64,000 nt of DNA. Source: CAWGET01 sp963821715 (lineage in GTDB: Bacteria > Bacteroidota > Ignavibacteria > Ignavibacteriales > Melioribacteraceae). The notes under the pieces are model-generated. The model was not told the origin of the DNA. It made no database searches and saw nothing but the letters and a program-made list of their open reading frames with translations. Positions 9,072 through 16,572 of this stretch are shown here, piece by piece; positions within the stretch are counted from its first letter, which is position 1, and every line of letters begins with the position of its first letter. The DNA is taken from assembly GCA_963821715.1 (NCBI GenBank), contig CAWGET010000005.1:1-64000 (forward strand), given 5' to 3'. The translations under genes and the position numbers were made by a program.

Positions 9072-9137
9072 ACTATAATAATTTTCTAATTAACGTTTTT
9101 TAATGTGTAGTTATAGAAAATTATGTGTGAGGCTTAA

Positions 9138-9785
9138 TTGAAGAAGATTAGACTGCTATTAATTCAAAACGATAGCCTTATCAAAAAAAGGATTCATGCA
9201 TTAAGTAATAGCAACAAAGATTTTTTTATTATTGGTTTACATAGTGAATTAGAAGATACTCTTGCGGAAATCAAAAATTCAGAGCCAACAGTTATCATAA
9301 TAGATGCGGTATTGTTAAGTCAAAGCTGCCTCTCGGTAATTGAAATTATAAAAAGAGATTTACCCTTGGCAAAAATTATCATTTCTGGTCTCGAGGAAGA
9401 TCAAGAAAATATATTAAAATTTGTACAAGCACGTGTAAATGGATTCATCCTAAAAAAATCTTCTCCTAAAGAAATTATAACCACAATAAAAAGAGTTGAT
9501 GACGGATCAACAGTACTTCCGCCTTTATTAATTAATCAGTTATTCTCTCAAATAGTTAAATACTCAAATCATAAAATTGATCTAAATTTTGAAGAACATA
9601 TGACGAATAGGGAGTCGGAAGTAATGGAATTTTTAGGCGACGGTATGAGTAACAAAGAGATCGGCAGTAAAATGCAAATATCAACTTATACTGTAAAGAG
9701 CCATATTCATAATATTATGGAAAAGCTTTCATTACATACACGTTTGGAAATAGCTAATCATTCATTTTACTCTCCTAAAATATAA
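9138..9785 (+). CDS. NarL/FixJ-type response regulator with altered acidic pocket
   Basis: 215 residues from TTG, with TGAGG upstream. Receiver about 1-120: phospho-acceptor D56 and K106 are present, but the first acidic position is Asn (QND, N11-D12), and the switch Ser is present (IISGL). HTH about 154-212 (TNRESEVMEFLGDG, NKEIGSKMQIS, TVKSHIHNIMEKL). Paralogue of the regulator at 3209 with the same linker (STVLPP, LFSQIV). It lies between the exported protein gene and the AI-2E-type permease; no partner kinase is adjacent. Confidence 0.92.
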   Translation: MKKIRLLLIQNDSLIKKRIHALSNSNKDFFIIGLHSELEDTLAEIKNSEPTVIIIDAVLLSQSCLSVIEIIKRDLPLAKIIISGLEEDQENILKFVQARVNGFILKKSSPKEIITTIKRVDDGSTVLPPLLINQLFSQIVKYSNHKIDLNFEEHMTNRESEVMEFLGDGMSNKEIGSKMQISTYTVKSHIHNIMEKLSLHTRLEIANHSFYSPKI

Positions 9786-9840
9786 TAAATGAGGAGATGT
9801 TCTTACATTAACAACTCTTTAATTTATAGAACAACATACT

Positions 9841-10900
9841 ATGAATAAACCAAAAGATTCCGGGAGTGCAACAAAATATGTTTTCTCTGCCGCTGCATTG
9901 GTAATTATAATTGCCGGAATATATCTGGCTCAATCGGTTGTCGTATTAATACTCGTATCGATATTCCTGGCATTACTTGGAACACCTCCTGTGCAATGGT
10001 TGAAGGTAAAGAAATTCCCATCCGGTTTAGCAGTTCTTATTGTTATGTCGTGCATGGTAATAATTTTGATTTTAATCGGAGCGCAGATAGGTACATCATT
10101 TAGTGGATTTACACAAGATCTTCCATTATTACAAGAACAGCTTAAAGGTCAAGTTAAATCGTTCAGCGATTTTCTAACCGCTAATGGAATAGCTGTTAAT
10201 GAAAAATTTTTCCTTGAGTATATAAATCCCGAATCAATTATGATTCTTACCGCTGCTTTATTAACGGGATTAAGTTCAATTCTTTCTGACGTGGTTCTAA
10301 TATTGTTAACGGTAACATTTATATTACTCGAAGTGTCAAACTTCCCGGTGAAACTCCGTGCGATACTCGGCGATCCGGAACAGGCATTTCCTCAGTTTAC
10401 ATTGTTTGCAGGCGACATAAAACGTTATACGATTATGAAAACGATACTAAGTCTTACTACTGGTGTTTTAATAGGTTTGTGGCTTTTAATTTTGGGTGTA
10501 GATTATCCTGTATTATGGGGTTTTCTTGCTTTTTTACTTAATTATATTCCCAACCTCGGATCAATTATTGCTGCTATTCCTGCTGTTATTCTTTCTCTTA
10601 TTCAACTCGGGTTTGGCAGCCTCGTTACTGGTTTTAGCGGGATATTTCCTGGTTAATTTCATTATAGGCAATATGGTTGAACCGAGAATAATGGGAAGAA
10701 AACTTGGACTCTCTACATTAGTAATTTTCATTTCGTTAATTTTGTGGGGAAGTTTACTTGGTCTTGTAGGTGCAATTCTTTGTATCCCTCTAACAATAAC
10801 AGCAAAATTCGCTTTTGAAGGGAATGAAAAAACGCGATGGATCGCTATTCTTCTCGGCTCCGAAAAACTTTCAATGTTTCAAAGTCCGGCTAAATCATGA
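9841..10900 (+). pseudogene. AI-2E/PerM-family permease with one frameshift
   Basis: The first frame (ATG 9841) encodes an N-terminal pair of hydrophobic segments, a soluble region and further membrane segments, up to LIQLGFGS; it then runs into a false tail and stops at 10656. The rest (ASLLVLAGYFLVNFIIGNMVEP and KLGLSTLVIFISLILWGSLLG, typical of the family C-terminus) continues in another frame to TGA 10898-10900. The shift lies near 10605-10635. The joined protein would be about 350 residues, the usual family length. Members are eight-helix membrane proteins with diverse transport roles. A sequencing error or a recent single indel are both possible. Confidence 0.85.
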
Positions 10901-10954
10901 AATAAATCAAAATTCAAGGGTAATTATTACTCTCACCGCACAACAAAACGAAAA

Positions 10955-11000
10955 GATGTAGTTCCTTTTTCATCCCTTTGCCAACTATTGGCATATACCT
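10955..11000 (+). promoter_or_regulatory. shared upstream motif, copy 3
   Basis: AAGATGTAGTTCC then TTTTTCATCCCTTTGCC, about 100-130 bases before the lipoprotein gene at 11090. The 15-base core is identical to copy 1, and the AAGATGTAGT start is shared with copy 2. Confidence 0.45.
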
Positions 11001-11089
11001 GAATTTATAACAGAGTACATTTCTAATAAGAAAACAGAAATTAAGTAATAGAAGTAATAAATTAAATAGCATCCTTAAAGGAGGATTAA

Positions 11090-11453
11090 ATGAAACACAA
11101 ACACATTTTCATATTAGCAGGATTTATACTGATCGCATTATGGATTGCAGGCTGCGGCGGTAGTCCGGACGTAGTTAATAAGGAAGCTTCAACTTCTGCA
11201 ATACGTGCAGCTCAAGAGGTCGGTGCAACAGATGTTCCTAGCGCATCACTTTATTTGCAGCTGGCAAAAGAACAACTGGTTAAAGCAGAAACACTTGCCC
11301 AAAGTGGTGAAACAAAACCAAGCGGAGTCCATGCTCCAACGTGCTCAAGCTGATGCTGAATTAGCAATAGTTCTTTCTCACGGCGATGCAGATAAGAATG
11401 AAGCTGCGGAAGCTTTGAAACGCGTTAAAACATTACGAGAAAATAACAGGTAA
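11090..11453 (+). pseudogene. DUF4398-like lipoprotein with one frameshift
   Basis: A strong ribosome binding site (AAGGAGG) precedes ATG 11090. The protein begins with a lipoprotein signal (LIALWIAGC, lipobox Cys about residue 22) and a helical region with LYLQLAKEQLVKAETLAQSG. Near 11315-11335 the frame breaks: the natural continuation (AESMLQRAQADAELAIVLS to TLRENNR) is in the frame ending at 11453. Joined, it would be about 120 residues, an outer-membrane-linked helical lipoprotein of the type often paired with OmpA-like proteins, which is exactly what follows. Confidence 0.75.
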
Positions 11454-11474
11454 AAATTTATAAGGAATTAACAA

Positions 11475-12307
11475 ATGAAACTATTAAAATATCTCTTCAG
11501 CATAGCTATTGTTGCTCTGCTAATCGGTTGTTCTGCCAGTGCTCCCCCTCAAGAGCTTATAAGCGCACGTCAAGCATATCAAAGGCAAGCAACGGTCAGG
11601 CAGCACAATTAGTTCCTGCAGAACTGCACAAGGCTCAAATTGCACTTGAAGCAGCAGAAAAATCATTTAAAGAAGATCCTAATTCATTTACACCAGGGAT
11701 CTCGCTTATATTGCAGATAGGAAAATCAAAATTGCCGTGGGACTAGCCGGTAGTGCTTCAGAAAAAGCATCAACAGTAAAATCTAATGAGGATTATGAAG
11801 CAGCACAGTCCGACTATTTTAAAGAGTGCAAAGGAAGATCTTGCCAATTCGGAAAAAGAAGCAAAGCTTAAAACTGAACAATTAGGATTAGAACAAAAAG
11901 CAAGGTTCGAAGCTGAGGCTGCACTTGCCAAACTCGCTGCAAAAGAAGAAGAACGCGGGTTGGTAATTACTCTTTCGGGAAGCGTTCTTTTTGCTTCCAA
12001 TGAATGGGTTCTTATGCCTGCCGCACAAAACAAATTAAACGAAGTTGCCGACGCACTCCTTAAAACAAAAGAACGAAAACTGACTATTGAAGGGCACACC
12101 GACTCACAGGGCGCTTCAAATTATAATGTAGAATTAGGTCAGAAGCGTGCAGATGCAGTTCGTTCTTTTATTATATCGCGCGGATATCCGGGCAATATGA
12201 TTTTCGCCCAAGGAATTGGTGAAGGCAGACCGATAGCAGATAATAACAGCGCCGAAGGTAGAGCTAATAACCGTCGTGTAGAAATTATTATTGCTCGTGC
12301 CGACTAA
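11475..12307 (+). pseudogene. OmpA-family lipoprotein (DUF4398 plus OmpA domain) with three frameshifts
   Basis: ATG 11475 (AAGGA upstream) begins a lipoprotein signal (LFSIAIVALLIGC). The DUF4398-like helical part is spread over three frames: breaks lie near 11585 (before KASNGQAAQLVPAELHKAQ), near 11690 (before DLAYIADRKIKIAVGLAGSA) and near 11815 (before SAKEDLANSEKEAKLKTEQL). From there to TAA 12307 the frame is intact and gives an OmpA C-terminal peptidoglycan-binding domain (IEGHTDSQG, RADAVRSFIISRG, NNRRVEI). The domain order matches the family. As sequenced the gene cannot give a full protein. It forms a pair with the lipoprotein gene just upstream. Confidence 0.82.
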
Positions 12308-12375
12308 GTTTCTTTGCTTGTAGCATTAATTTTTAGAAAATCTATTCAAGTAAGGTTATTCAAAGTAAAAAATAT

Positions 12376-12405
12376 ATTCCCGGAATTATAAAAGATTCCG
12401 GGAAT
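12376..12405. terminator. inverted repeat, possible terminator
   Basis: ATTCCCGGAAT and ATTCCGGGAAT form a near-perfect 11-base stem with an 8-base loop in the gap after the OmpA gene. No T-run follows on the forward strand, so it may be a weak terminator or an RNA-stabilising hairpin ahead of the phosphatase gene. Confidence 0.4.
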
Positions 12406-12441
12406 CTAATACAAATCCGAAATTATTCAGAGTTAATACCA

Positions 12442-13641
12442 ATGATCGAACCCAAAGAGTTTTACAGAAAATTAGATTCACTGCTTAGCAAAATTAATAT
12501 GGTTAATTCGGGTTCAGATTTCTTATTCACTATTGTGAATGAGCTTGGAATAACTTTTGGCGATGATCTTCATATCGGTAGAGGACGTGTTTACGAGAAG
12601 AATGGTGAAGAGTATGAATTGGTTTCTCCTCTTTCACATTTTGAAAATATAGATATTGAAGCAACCCTATTAATAAATTCAGAGTTAGTTCAATCAGTTT
12701 TGAACTCAAAAACATACATTTTCGACAATTTTGTTTCCAATACCTTATCAAAAGGTAAACCTCAAAAAGTTTATACAATTCCGGCGGCTATCGAAGTCCA
12801 TAATCAGGAACAGAGCTGGATTTTGTTATTCGAATTAAAAAGCGGGTGGATAAGGGAAGAAATAGAATTTTGTTTAAATGCGGTCAGAAACATATTCAAT
12901 TACAGGCTTCAATCGGAATCAATGAAAAATGAATACGAGCAGGCATTAATTATTCAGAAAAGTTTATTGCCAACAATTTCTCCCGAAATCTCCGGTTACC
13001 AAATTGCTGGGAAATCCCAACAAGCAGAGTTAGTTGGGGGAGATATTTTCGATTACTATAAACTAAATGAAGAAGAGTTCGGTTTTTGTATTGGTGATGC
13101 AAGCGGACATGGTATACCAGCAGCATTAGTGGCGCGCGATGTAATTGTAGGGCTGCGGATGGGATTGGAAAACCAGACTAGGATGGTCCATACTTTAAAA
13201 AAACTGAATAGGGTTATTTATCAAGGTGGTTTGTCTGCAAAATTTATTTCTCTCTTTTATGCTGAAATCGAAGCGAATGGTAATATGTTTTATGTTAATG
13301 CCGGTCATCCCCCGCCGATATTGGTATATGAAAATATTGTTAAAGAATTAGAATCAACCGGTATGGTTTTTGGCGCTTTACCGGATATTGATCTGCGACG
13401 CGCATATGCGAATATCCAAAAAGGCAGCCTGCTTGCAATGTTTAGCGACGGAGTTATAGAGAGAATGAACAAAAAAGGTGAAGAATTCGGAACATCCTTT
13501 CTAAAAGAAGTAATTATTAAGAACAAAGACCTGGATGCCGAAGGCGTATTAAATGCAATTTTTATCGCAGCTGATACTTTTGGTGATAACAAAAAATGGA
13601 AAGATGATGCAACTGTTGTTGTTATTAAAAGGATTGAATAA
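12442..13641 (+). CDS. SpoIIE/RsbU-type PP2C phosphatase
   Basis: 399 residues. Residues about 1-165 form a GAF-like sensor region; 190-399 is a SpoIIE-type PP2C phosphatase with its metal-binding and core motifs in order: GGDIFDYY, CIGDASGHGIPAALVA, VNAGHPPPIL, LAMFSDGVIE and KDDATVVVI. Such enzymes dephosphorylate anti-sigma-factor antagonists (STAS proteins) in partner-switching stress pathways. No STAS or anti-sigma kinase gene is in the window, so the target is not known. It is the last gene of the stress/envelope island. Confidence 0.92.
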   Translation: MIEPKEFYRKLDSLLSKINMVNSGSDFLFTIVNELGITFGDDLHIGRGRVYEKNGEEYELVSPLSHFENIDIEATLLINSELVQSVLNSKTYIFDNFVSNTLSKGKPQKVYTIPAAIEVHNQEQSWILLFELKSGWIREEIEFCLNAVRNIFNYRLQSESMKNEYEQALIIQKSLLPTISPEISGYQIAGKSQQAELVGGDIFDYYKLNEEEFGFCIGDASGHGIPAALVARDVIVGLRMGLENQTRMVHTLKKLNRVIYQGGLSAKFISLFYAEIEANGNMFYVNAGHPPPILVYENIVKELESTGMVFGALPDIDLRRAYANIQKGSLLAMFSDGVIERMNKKGEEFGTSFLKEVIIKNKDLDAEGVLNAIFIAADTFGDNKKWKDDATVVVIKRIE

Positions 13642-13832
13642 TTATTCCAACGCTAATCTGTACCTCTAATGTTTTTATGTCATCCGTACAGATAGAATAT
13701 GAAAAAAGCTAATTCGAGGGCATAGTTTTTTTCTCAGTTTACTTTGTTTGCAAGCGACACGAAATGTTATATGATTCTTCTTATTGATGGTATGAAGTAT
13801 TTTTAATTAAAAATTAACTTTTAGGTTCTAGA

Positions 13833-13949
13833 ATGAATAGTAAAATAGCTACGTTCTCTTGGACTATCCTATTGATGGCAACGGTTTTAGGTATAGTATT
13901 AATATACACAGTTTCCTTTACCTTAATTTCTTATTTATCTAAAATATAA
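13833..13949 (+). CDS. 38-aa single-pass membrane peptide (tentative)
   Basis: ATG 13833 to TAA 13947-13949. Nearly the whole peptide is one membrane helix (WTILLMATVLGIVLIYTVSF) with a short polar N-terminus. The ribosome binding site is weak. It could be a real small membrane protein or chance; nothing else is encoded here. Confidence 0.35.
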   Translation: MNSKIATFSWTILLMATVLGIVLIYTVSFTLISYLSKI

Positions 13950-14186
13950 CCCTCATATGTTTAGACAAATCTCATTCAAAGTCAATTTTAAAAATGCAAA
14001 CGTCCTTATGACGCATCTGTATTCTTCTTCATCAATTTAGGCATTTCTGCATTTTATCTTTCCTCTTTCGATATCTGCTTGTTTATCATCAGCATTAGAT
14101 TTGTGTCGGTACGGGTATTACATATTTGAATTTTCAAAAATTGATCTGAAATGAATCAAAAGTACTCTGCCATTCACTCTGCCAAT

Positions 14187-14279
14187 TTAATTATAAACTA
14201 CTGGATTTTTAACTCCGATTGTTCGATTACAGAACTGGCACTGAACTTCGGCTTCGTACCAGTTGATCCAGCCGCTCAT
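14187..14279 (-). CDS. 30-aa peptide or gene start with CxxC
   Basis: Reverse-strand ATG at 14279 is preceded by AAAGGAGGTGG, a near-ideal ribosome binding site. The product starts MSGWINWYEAEVQCQFCNRT and stops after 30 residues at 14187. The CxxC pair looks like half a zinc knuckle. It may be a truncated gene start instead of a full small protein. No family recognised. Confidence 0.4.
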   Translation of the reverse strand: MSGWINWYEAEVQCQFCNRTIGVKNPVVYN

Positions 14280-14312
14280 ATCCACCTCCTTTCGGTTCGT
14301 AGATAAAAAATA

Positions 14313-14339
14313 GCCGCACCGGAATGAACCGGAAACGGC
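14313..14339. repeat. GC-rich hairpin
   Basis: GCCG-CA-CCGG, loop AATGAA, CCGG-AAA-CGGC: a two-part stem of 4+4 pairs. It lies 34 bases upstream of the CxxC peptide start (reverse strand). No T-run next to it, so terminator function is doubtful. Confidence 0.4.
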
Positions 14340-14384
14340 CGTTGTTAAGCGAAATGGTTATTATTTTAGACCCCGATGGCTCGC

Positions 14385-14443
14385 AACGGATTTGAATTTG
14401 GGTTCCAATTCGTCTACAGCTACAGACCAAGGCAGACGGTGGG
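14385..14443. repeat. dispersed repeat, copy 2
   Basis: By eye this segment matches 2877-2933: both run A-A-Y-GGATTTGA, then a variable middle, then CTACAGCYACAGACC and GGCAGACGGYGG. The last 30 bases are the best conserved. No coding or RNA function is apparent. Confidence 0.5.
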
Positions 14444-14554
14444 GAAAAATAAATTCTTTCAACTTCTCCAAAGAACTATTACAATTTTAATTGTCCGGAA
14501 TTACTTTATTCCTCTTGACTCTTTACTTATTAAAGATGTTATGCGGGCAGTGAT

Positions 14555-14662
14555 TTAAATAAGGTCCTTTGCCAAGGGCGCGCCAATCACTGGAACAAAG
14601 AAACGCTCGTAGTTTAGCGGTGGTTTTCCGCCGTAGGCTTTGCCGAAGTTTTGCTGGATCAT
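14555..14662 (-). pseudogene. N-terminal stub of a class I SAM-dependent methyltransferase
   Basis: Reverse-strand ATG 14662 follows AAGGAGGAAGAGA, a strong ribosome binding site. The 35 residues (FGKAYGGKPPLNYERFFVPV then IGAPLAKDLI) match the usual opening of UbiE-like methyltransferases just before the glycine-rich SAM loop; then TAA follows at 14555. The SAM-binding part is missing, so this is a truncated gene that kept its translation start. Confidence 0.55.
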
Positions 14663-14869
14663 TCTCTTCCTCCTTCTTCTAAAATTTTATTTCGTGAATT
14701 AACTCTGATCTACTCTCTGCTGCCGAACAATCTTGCTTATAACAGCAGCGCGCCAGGCATTGATTCTAAAAGATGTACTACAGAATTTAATTACCGTCAA
14801 AAAGAGGCAGGAAATGGTGAGACACGTCCGAGTTTATATGCGATTTATATGGCGCTGTAATTACTCGAT

Positions 14870-15319
14870 TTATACATTAAACTGTCTTAGATGATGGTCG
14901 GCGTGTTTATAGGCCAAATAGCCTGCTTGTTCTTTTTTTACTTCACCGAAAAATGGCGCTTCATAGATATGATTTGATTCTCGCGGGTATTCCTGAATTA
15001 AAGAAATCCATTTCTTTTTTTCGGTGGCTAAATCACTGTTGATATTTTTTTTTACTTTAAGTTCATCAACTGCAGGTAGATAGCGTTTCAATTGACTATC
15101 ATCCTTTACAAACCCTTTCAAAATCATCTTTCCAAATAATCTACTAAGGAATGATCGTTTTACTTTTCTCTTGCCTAATAACACCTCTTCCCACATTATA
15201 CAATGTCTTAGCATATTGTTAATATTCATCTTGCCCCATTGCGCTATGCTATTTTCATTAAGCGAATTGATTCTGATGATTAATTCATCTCTTGTTGTTT
15301 TATCAAATATTGTTTTCAT
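14870..15319 (-). CDS. DUF1569 (DinB-like four-helix) protein
   Basis: 149 residues. The fold signature of DUF1569 is visible: W-G-K-MNINNMLRHCIMWEEVLLG near residue 30-50 and the C-terminal YKHADHHLRQF (about 136-146), giving His residues that could bind a metal as in DinB-like proteins. Function of the family is not established. It is the only intact member of a same-strand run of small genes between 14.2 and 16.2 kb. The ribosome binding site is weak compared with its neighbours. Confidence 0.8.
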   Translation of the reverse strand: MKTIFDKTTRDELIIRINSLNENSIAQWGKMNINNMLRHCIMWEEVLLGKRKVKRSFLSRLFGKMILKGFVKDDSQLKRYLPAVDELKVKKNINSDLATEKKKWISLIQEYPRESNHIYEAPFFGEVKKEQAGYLAYKHADHHLRQFNV

Positions 15320-15327
15320 AATTCTTA

Positions 15328-15655
15328 TTATATAATCTTATTATACTGATAGTTAACTTTCCAAAAACGAAACTTAATCCCTATATACTCTGAGGTCGCA
15401 TAGAATTTTTGTAAGAATGGCCTCGCGACATCGGCGACCTCTCGGGAATGTCCGACCCACGGAATATGTCCTCCCACAGGGATGACGTGAAACTTTCCAT
15501 CCGGAATTATCCGGGCAGCCTTCCTTCCAACATTAGGTGCTCAGAAAGCATCCCGTTCGCCCCAAATCAGCAGAACAGATTGACGGATCTGGGCTAACTG
15601 TTCTGCCGTTAGCGCGACCTCGGGACGCGCACCTGAAGTGCTAAGACTAGGCGCT
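15328..15655 (-). pseudogene. C-terminal remnant of an alpha/beta hydrolase with internal TGA
   Basis: The reverse strand reads a typical hydrolase end: LTAEQLAQIRQSVLLIWGER then DAF, an in-frame TGA at 15541-15543, then VGRKAARIIPDGKFHVIPVG and GHIPWVGHSREVADVARPFL, ending at TAA 15328. The Asp of GERDAF and His of GGHIPW correspond to the acid and base of the catalytic triad; the nucleophile half is absent. The base composition is visibly more GC-rich than the neighbourhood, which fits acquisition from elsewhere. The end lies eight bases upstream of the DUF1569 start. Confidence 0.75.
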
Positions 15656-15699
15656 CACCGTACCAGGGCTTGCGGTCACCATTCTTCGATATCGGTAAA

Positions 15700-15764
15700 A
15701 CCTACAGCGACAGCAATTGCGGTAGCAAAAACACAGAGTAGCCCTGGGTCCGTCAGCGTTAGGT
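15700..15764 (-). repeat. attC-like imperfect palindrome
   Basis: On the reverse strand a 65-base segment opens with ACCTAAC, which fits RYYYAAC, and GCTGACGG; it closes with CTGTCGCTGTAGGT. The ends pair as ACCTA..GC(T)GAC/GTC-GC..TAGGT with one extra base on one side, the arrangement seen in integron attC sites, but the closing core (TGTAGGT) departs from GTTRRRY. It lies 25 bases after the stop of the 143-aa gene. Possible decayed attC; not proven. Confidence 0.3.
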
Positions 15765-15788
15765 TATATGCTTGAACCTCTTCTCTTC

Positions 15789-16220
15789 TTACCCAATAAC
15801 GACAGACACCCTTGTCTCGCCACTCCATTTCATTGCTACGGCGGTCTCAGGTACACAAACTACAAGTGCCCTGATCTCCATCCGACTATCTGGCTCGAGA
15901 CTTGATCTGACATCGAACGTATGAGATATAGTCTTCTCAGAATCACTAGCGGTGAGATCGAAGGCTGGCGAGAAACCGAGAAAGTCGTCCTTATTTCCTC
16001 GTGCTGCCCTTTGAAGAAATAACTGCTGCCAGTTGGGTTGAACAGAATAAACATCCATTTGCCCGTCGATCTCATATAAGGCTATTCTAGCTTTATATGA
16101 CAATCCAAGCTCCCTCTCCAGCCTGGTAAACTCTATATCGGCCTTTACTCCGACATCGAAATTGCTATGCGCAATGGTGTCCTGAGGTGTATGAACGGCT
16201 ATTTCCTTAATGTGTGGCAT
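15789..16220 (-). CDS. hypothetical 143-aa protein, likely acquired
   Basis: ATG 16220 follows AGGAGG at ideal spacing. The protein is 143 residues without signal peptide or membrane segment; it looks like a beta-rich soluble protein (DVGVKADIEFTRLERELGLS, TRVSVVIG at the end). I recognise no family. The gene is more GC-rich than the rest of the window and is followed at once by the attC-like palindrome and a hydrolase remnant, so transfer is likely. Confidence 0.6.
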   Translation of the reverse strand: MPHIKEIAVHTPQDTIAHSNFDVGVKADIEFTRLERELGLSYKARIALYEIDGQMDVYSVQPNWQQLFLQRAARGNKDDFLGFSPAFDLTASDSEKTISHTFDVRSSLEPDSRMEIRALVVCVPETAVAMKWSGETRVSVVIG

Positions 16221-16572
16221 TGATACCTCCTCTTATTAATGTGTTGTGAGTGTATGTAACTATTACATGTCCTGAAAAGTCTAGTGCTTAACCCGTCAAT
16301 AACAGGAATTCCCGAATAAAGCAACAAAGGCGATGGTTTGTAAGTCGTCCTTTACAAACAGGAGAAAAAAAATATATAATTACAATAGTAGAGAGAGTGA
16401 TGATGAATAATAAAAGAGGACTATTAGAATCGCACTGGACGTCTTATTTATATTAAAATATTATTTTAATTTCAAGTAAAAAGCCGGGAAATTAATCCCG
16501 ACTTTTTTCAATGAGCTTTTGGCTCTCAAGGTATTACTATAGTGTTACTGCATGTTCTTAAGGTATTATATG
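16221..16572. other. intergenic region with a terminator
   Basis: About 350 bases between the 143-aa gene and the 3' end of the secreted repeat protein gene. Only the hairpin at 16479-16508 stands out. The stretch 16268-16320 is of mixed composition with no supported gene. Confidence 0.4.
16479..16508 (-). terminator. rho-independent terminator of the secreted repeat protein gene
   Basis: On the reverse strand: GTCGGGA, loop TTAATT, TCCCGGC, then TTTTT. It lies about 65 bases after the stop of the gene at 16573. A T-run on the other side makes it possibly bidirectional. Confidence 0.75.

Larger units (their letters stand above)
13950..14869. other. gene-poor region with short same-strand stubs
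   Basis: Between the small membrane peptide and the DUF1569 gene I see no full-length gene. It does hold two short reverse-strand frames with very strong ribosome binding sites (14187-14279 and 14555-14662), a GC-rich hairpin at 14313-14339, the second copy of a dispersed repeat at 14385-14443, and a CTGCTG/CAGCAG hairpin near 14715-14747. It reads as decayed accessory DNA. Confidence 0.45.

Noticed and set aside
14376..14443. tRNA-like 3' half in the dispersed repeat
   Set aside because: A T-arm-like stretch can be imagined on the reverse strand, but no acceptor or anticodon arm can be folded.
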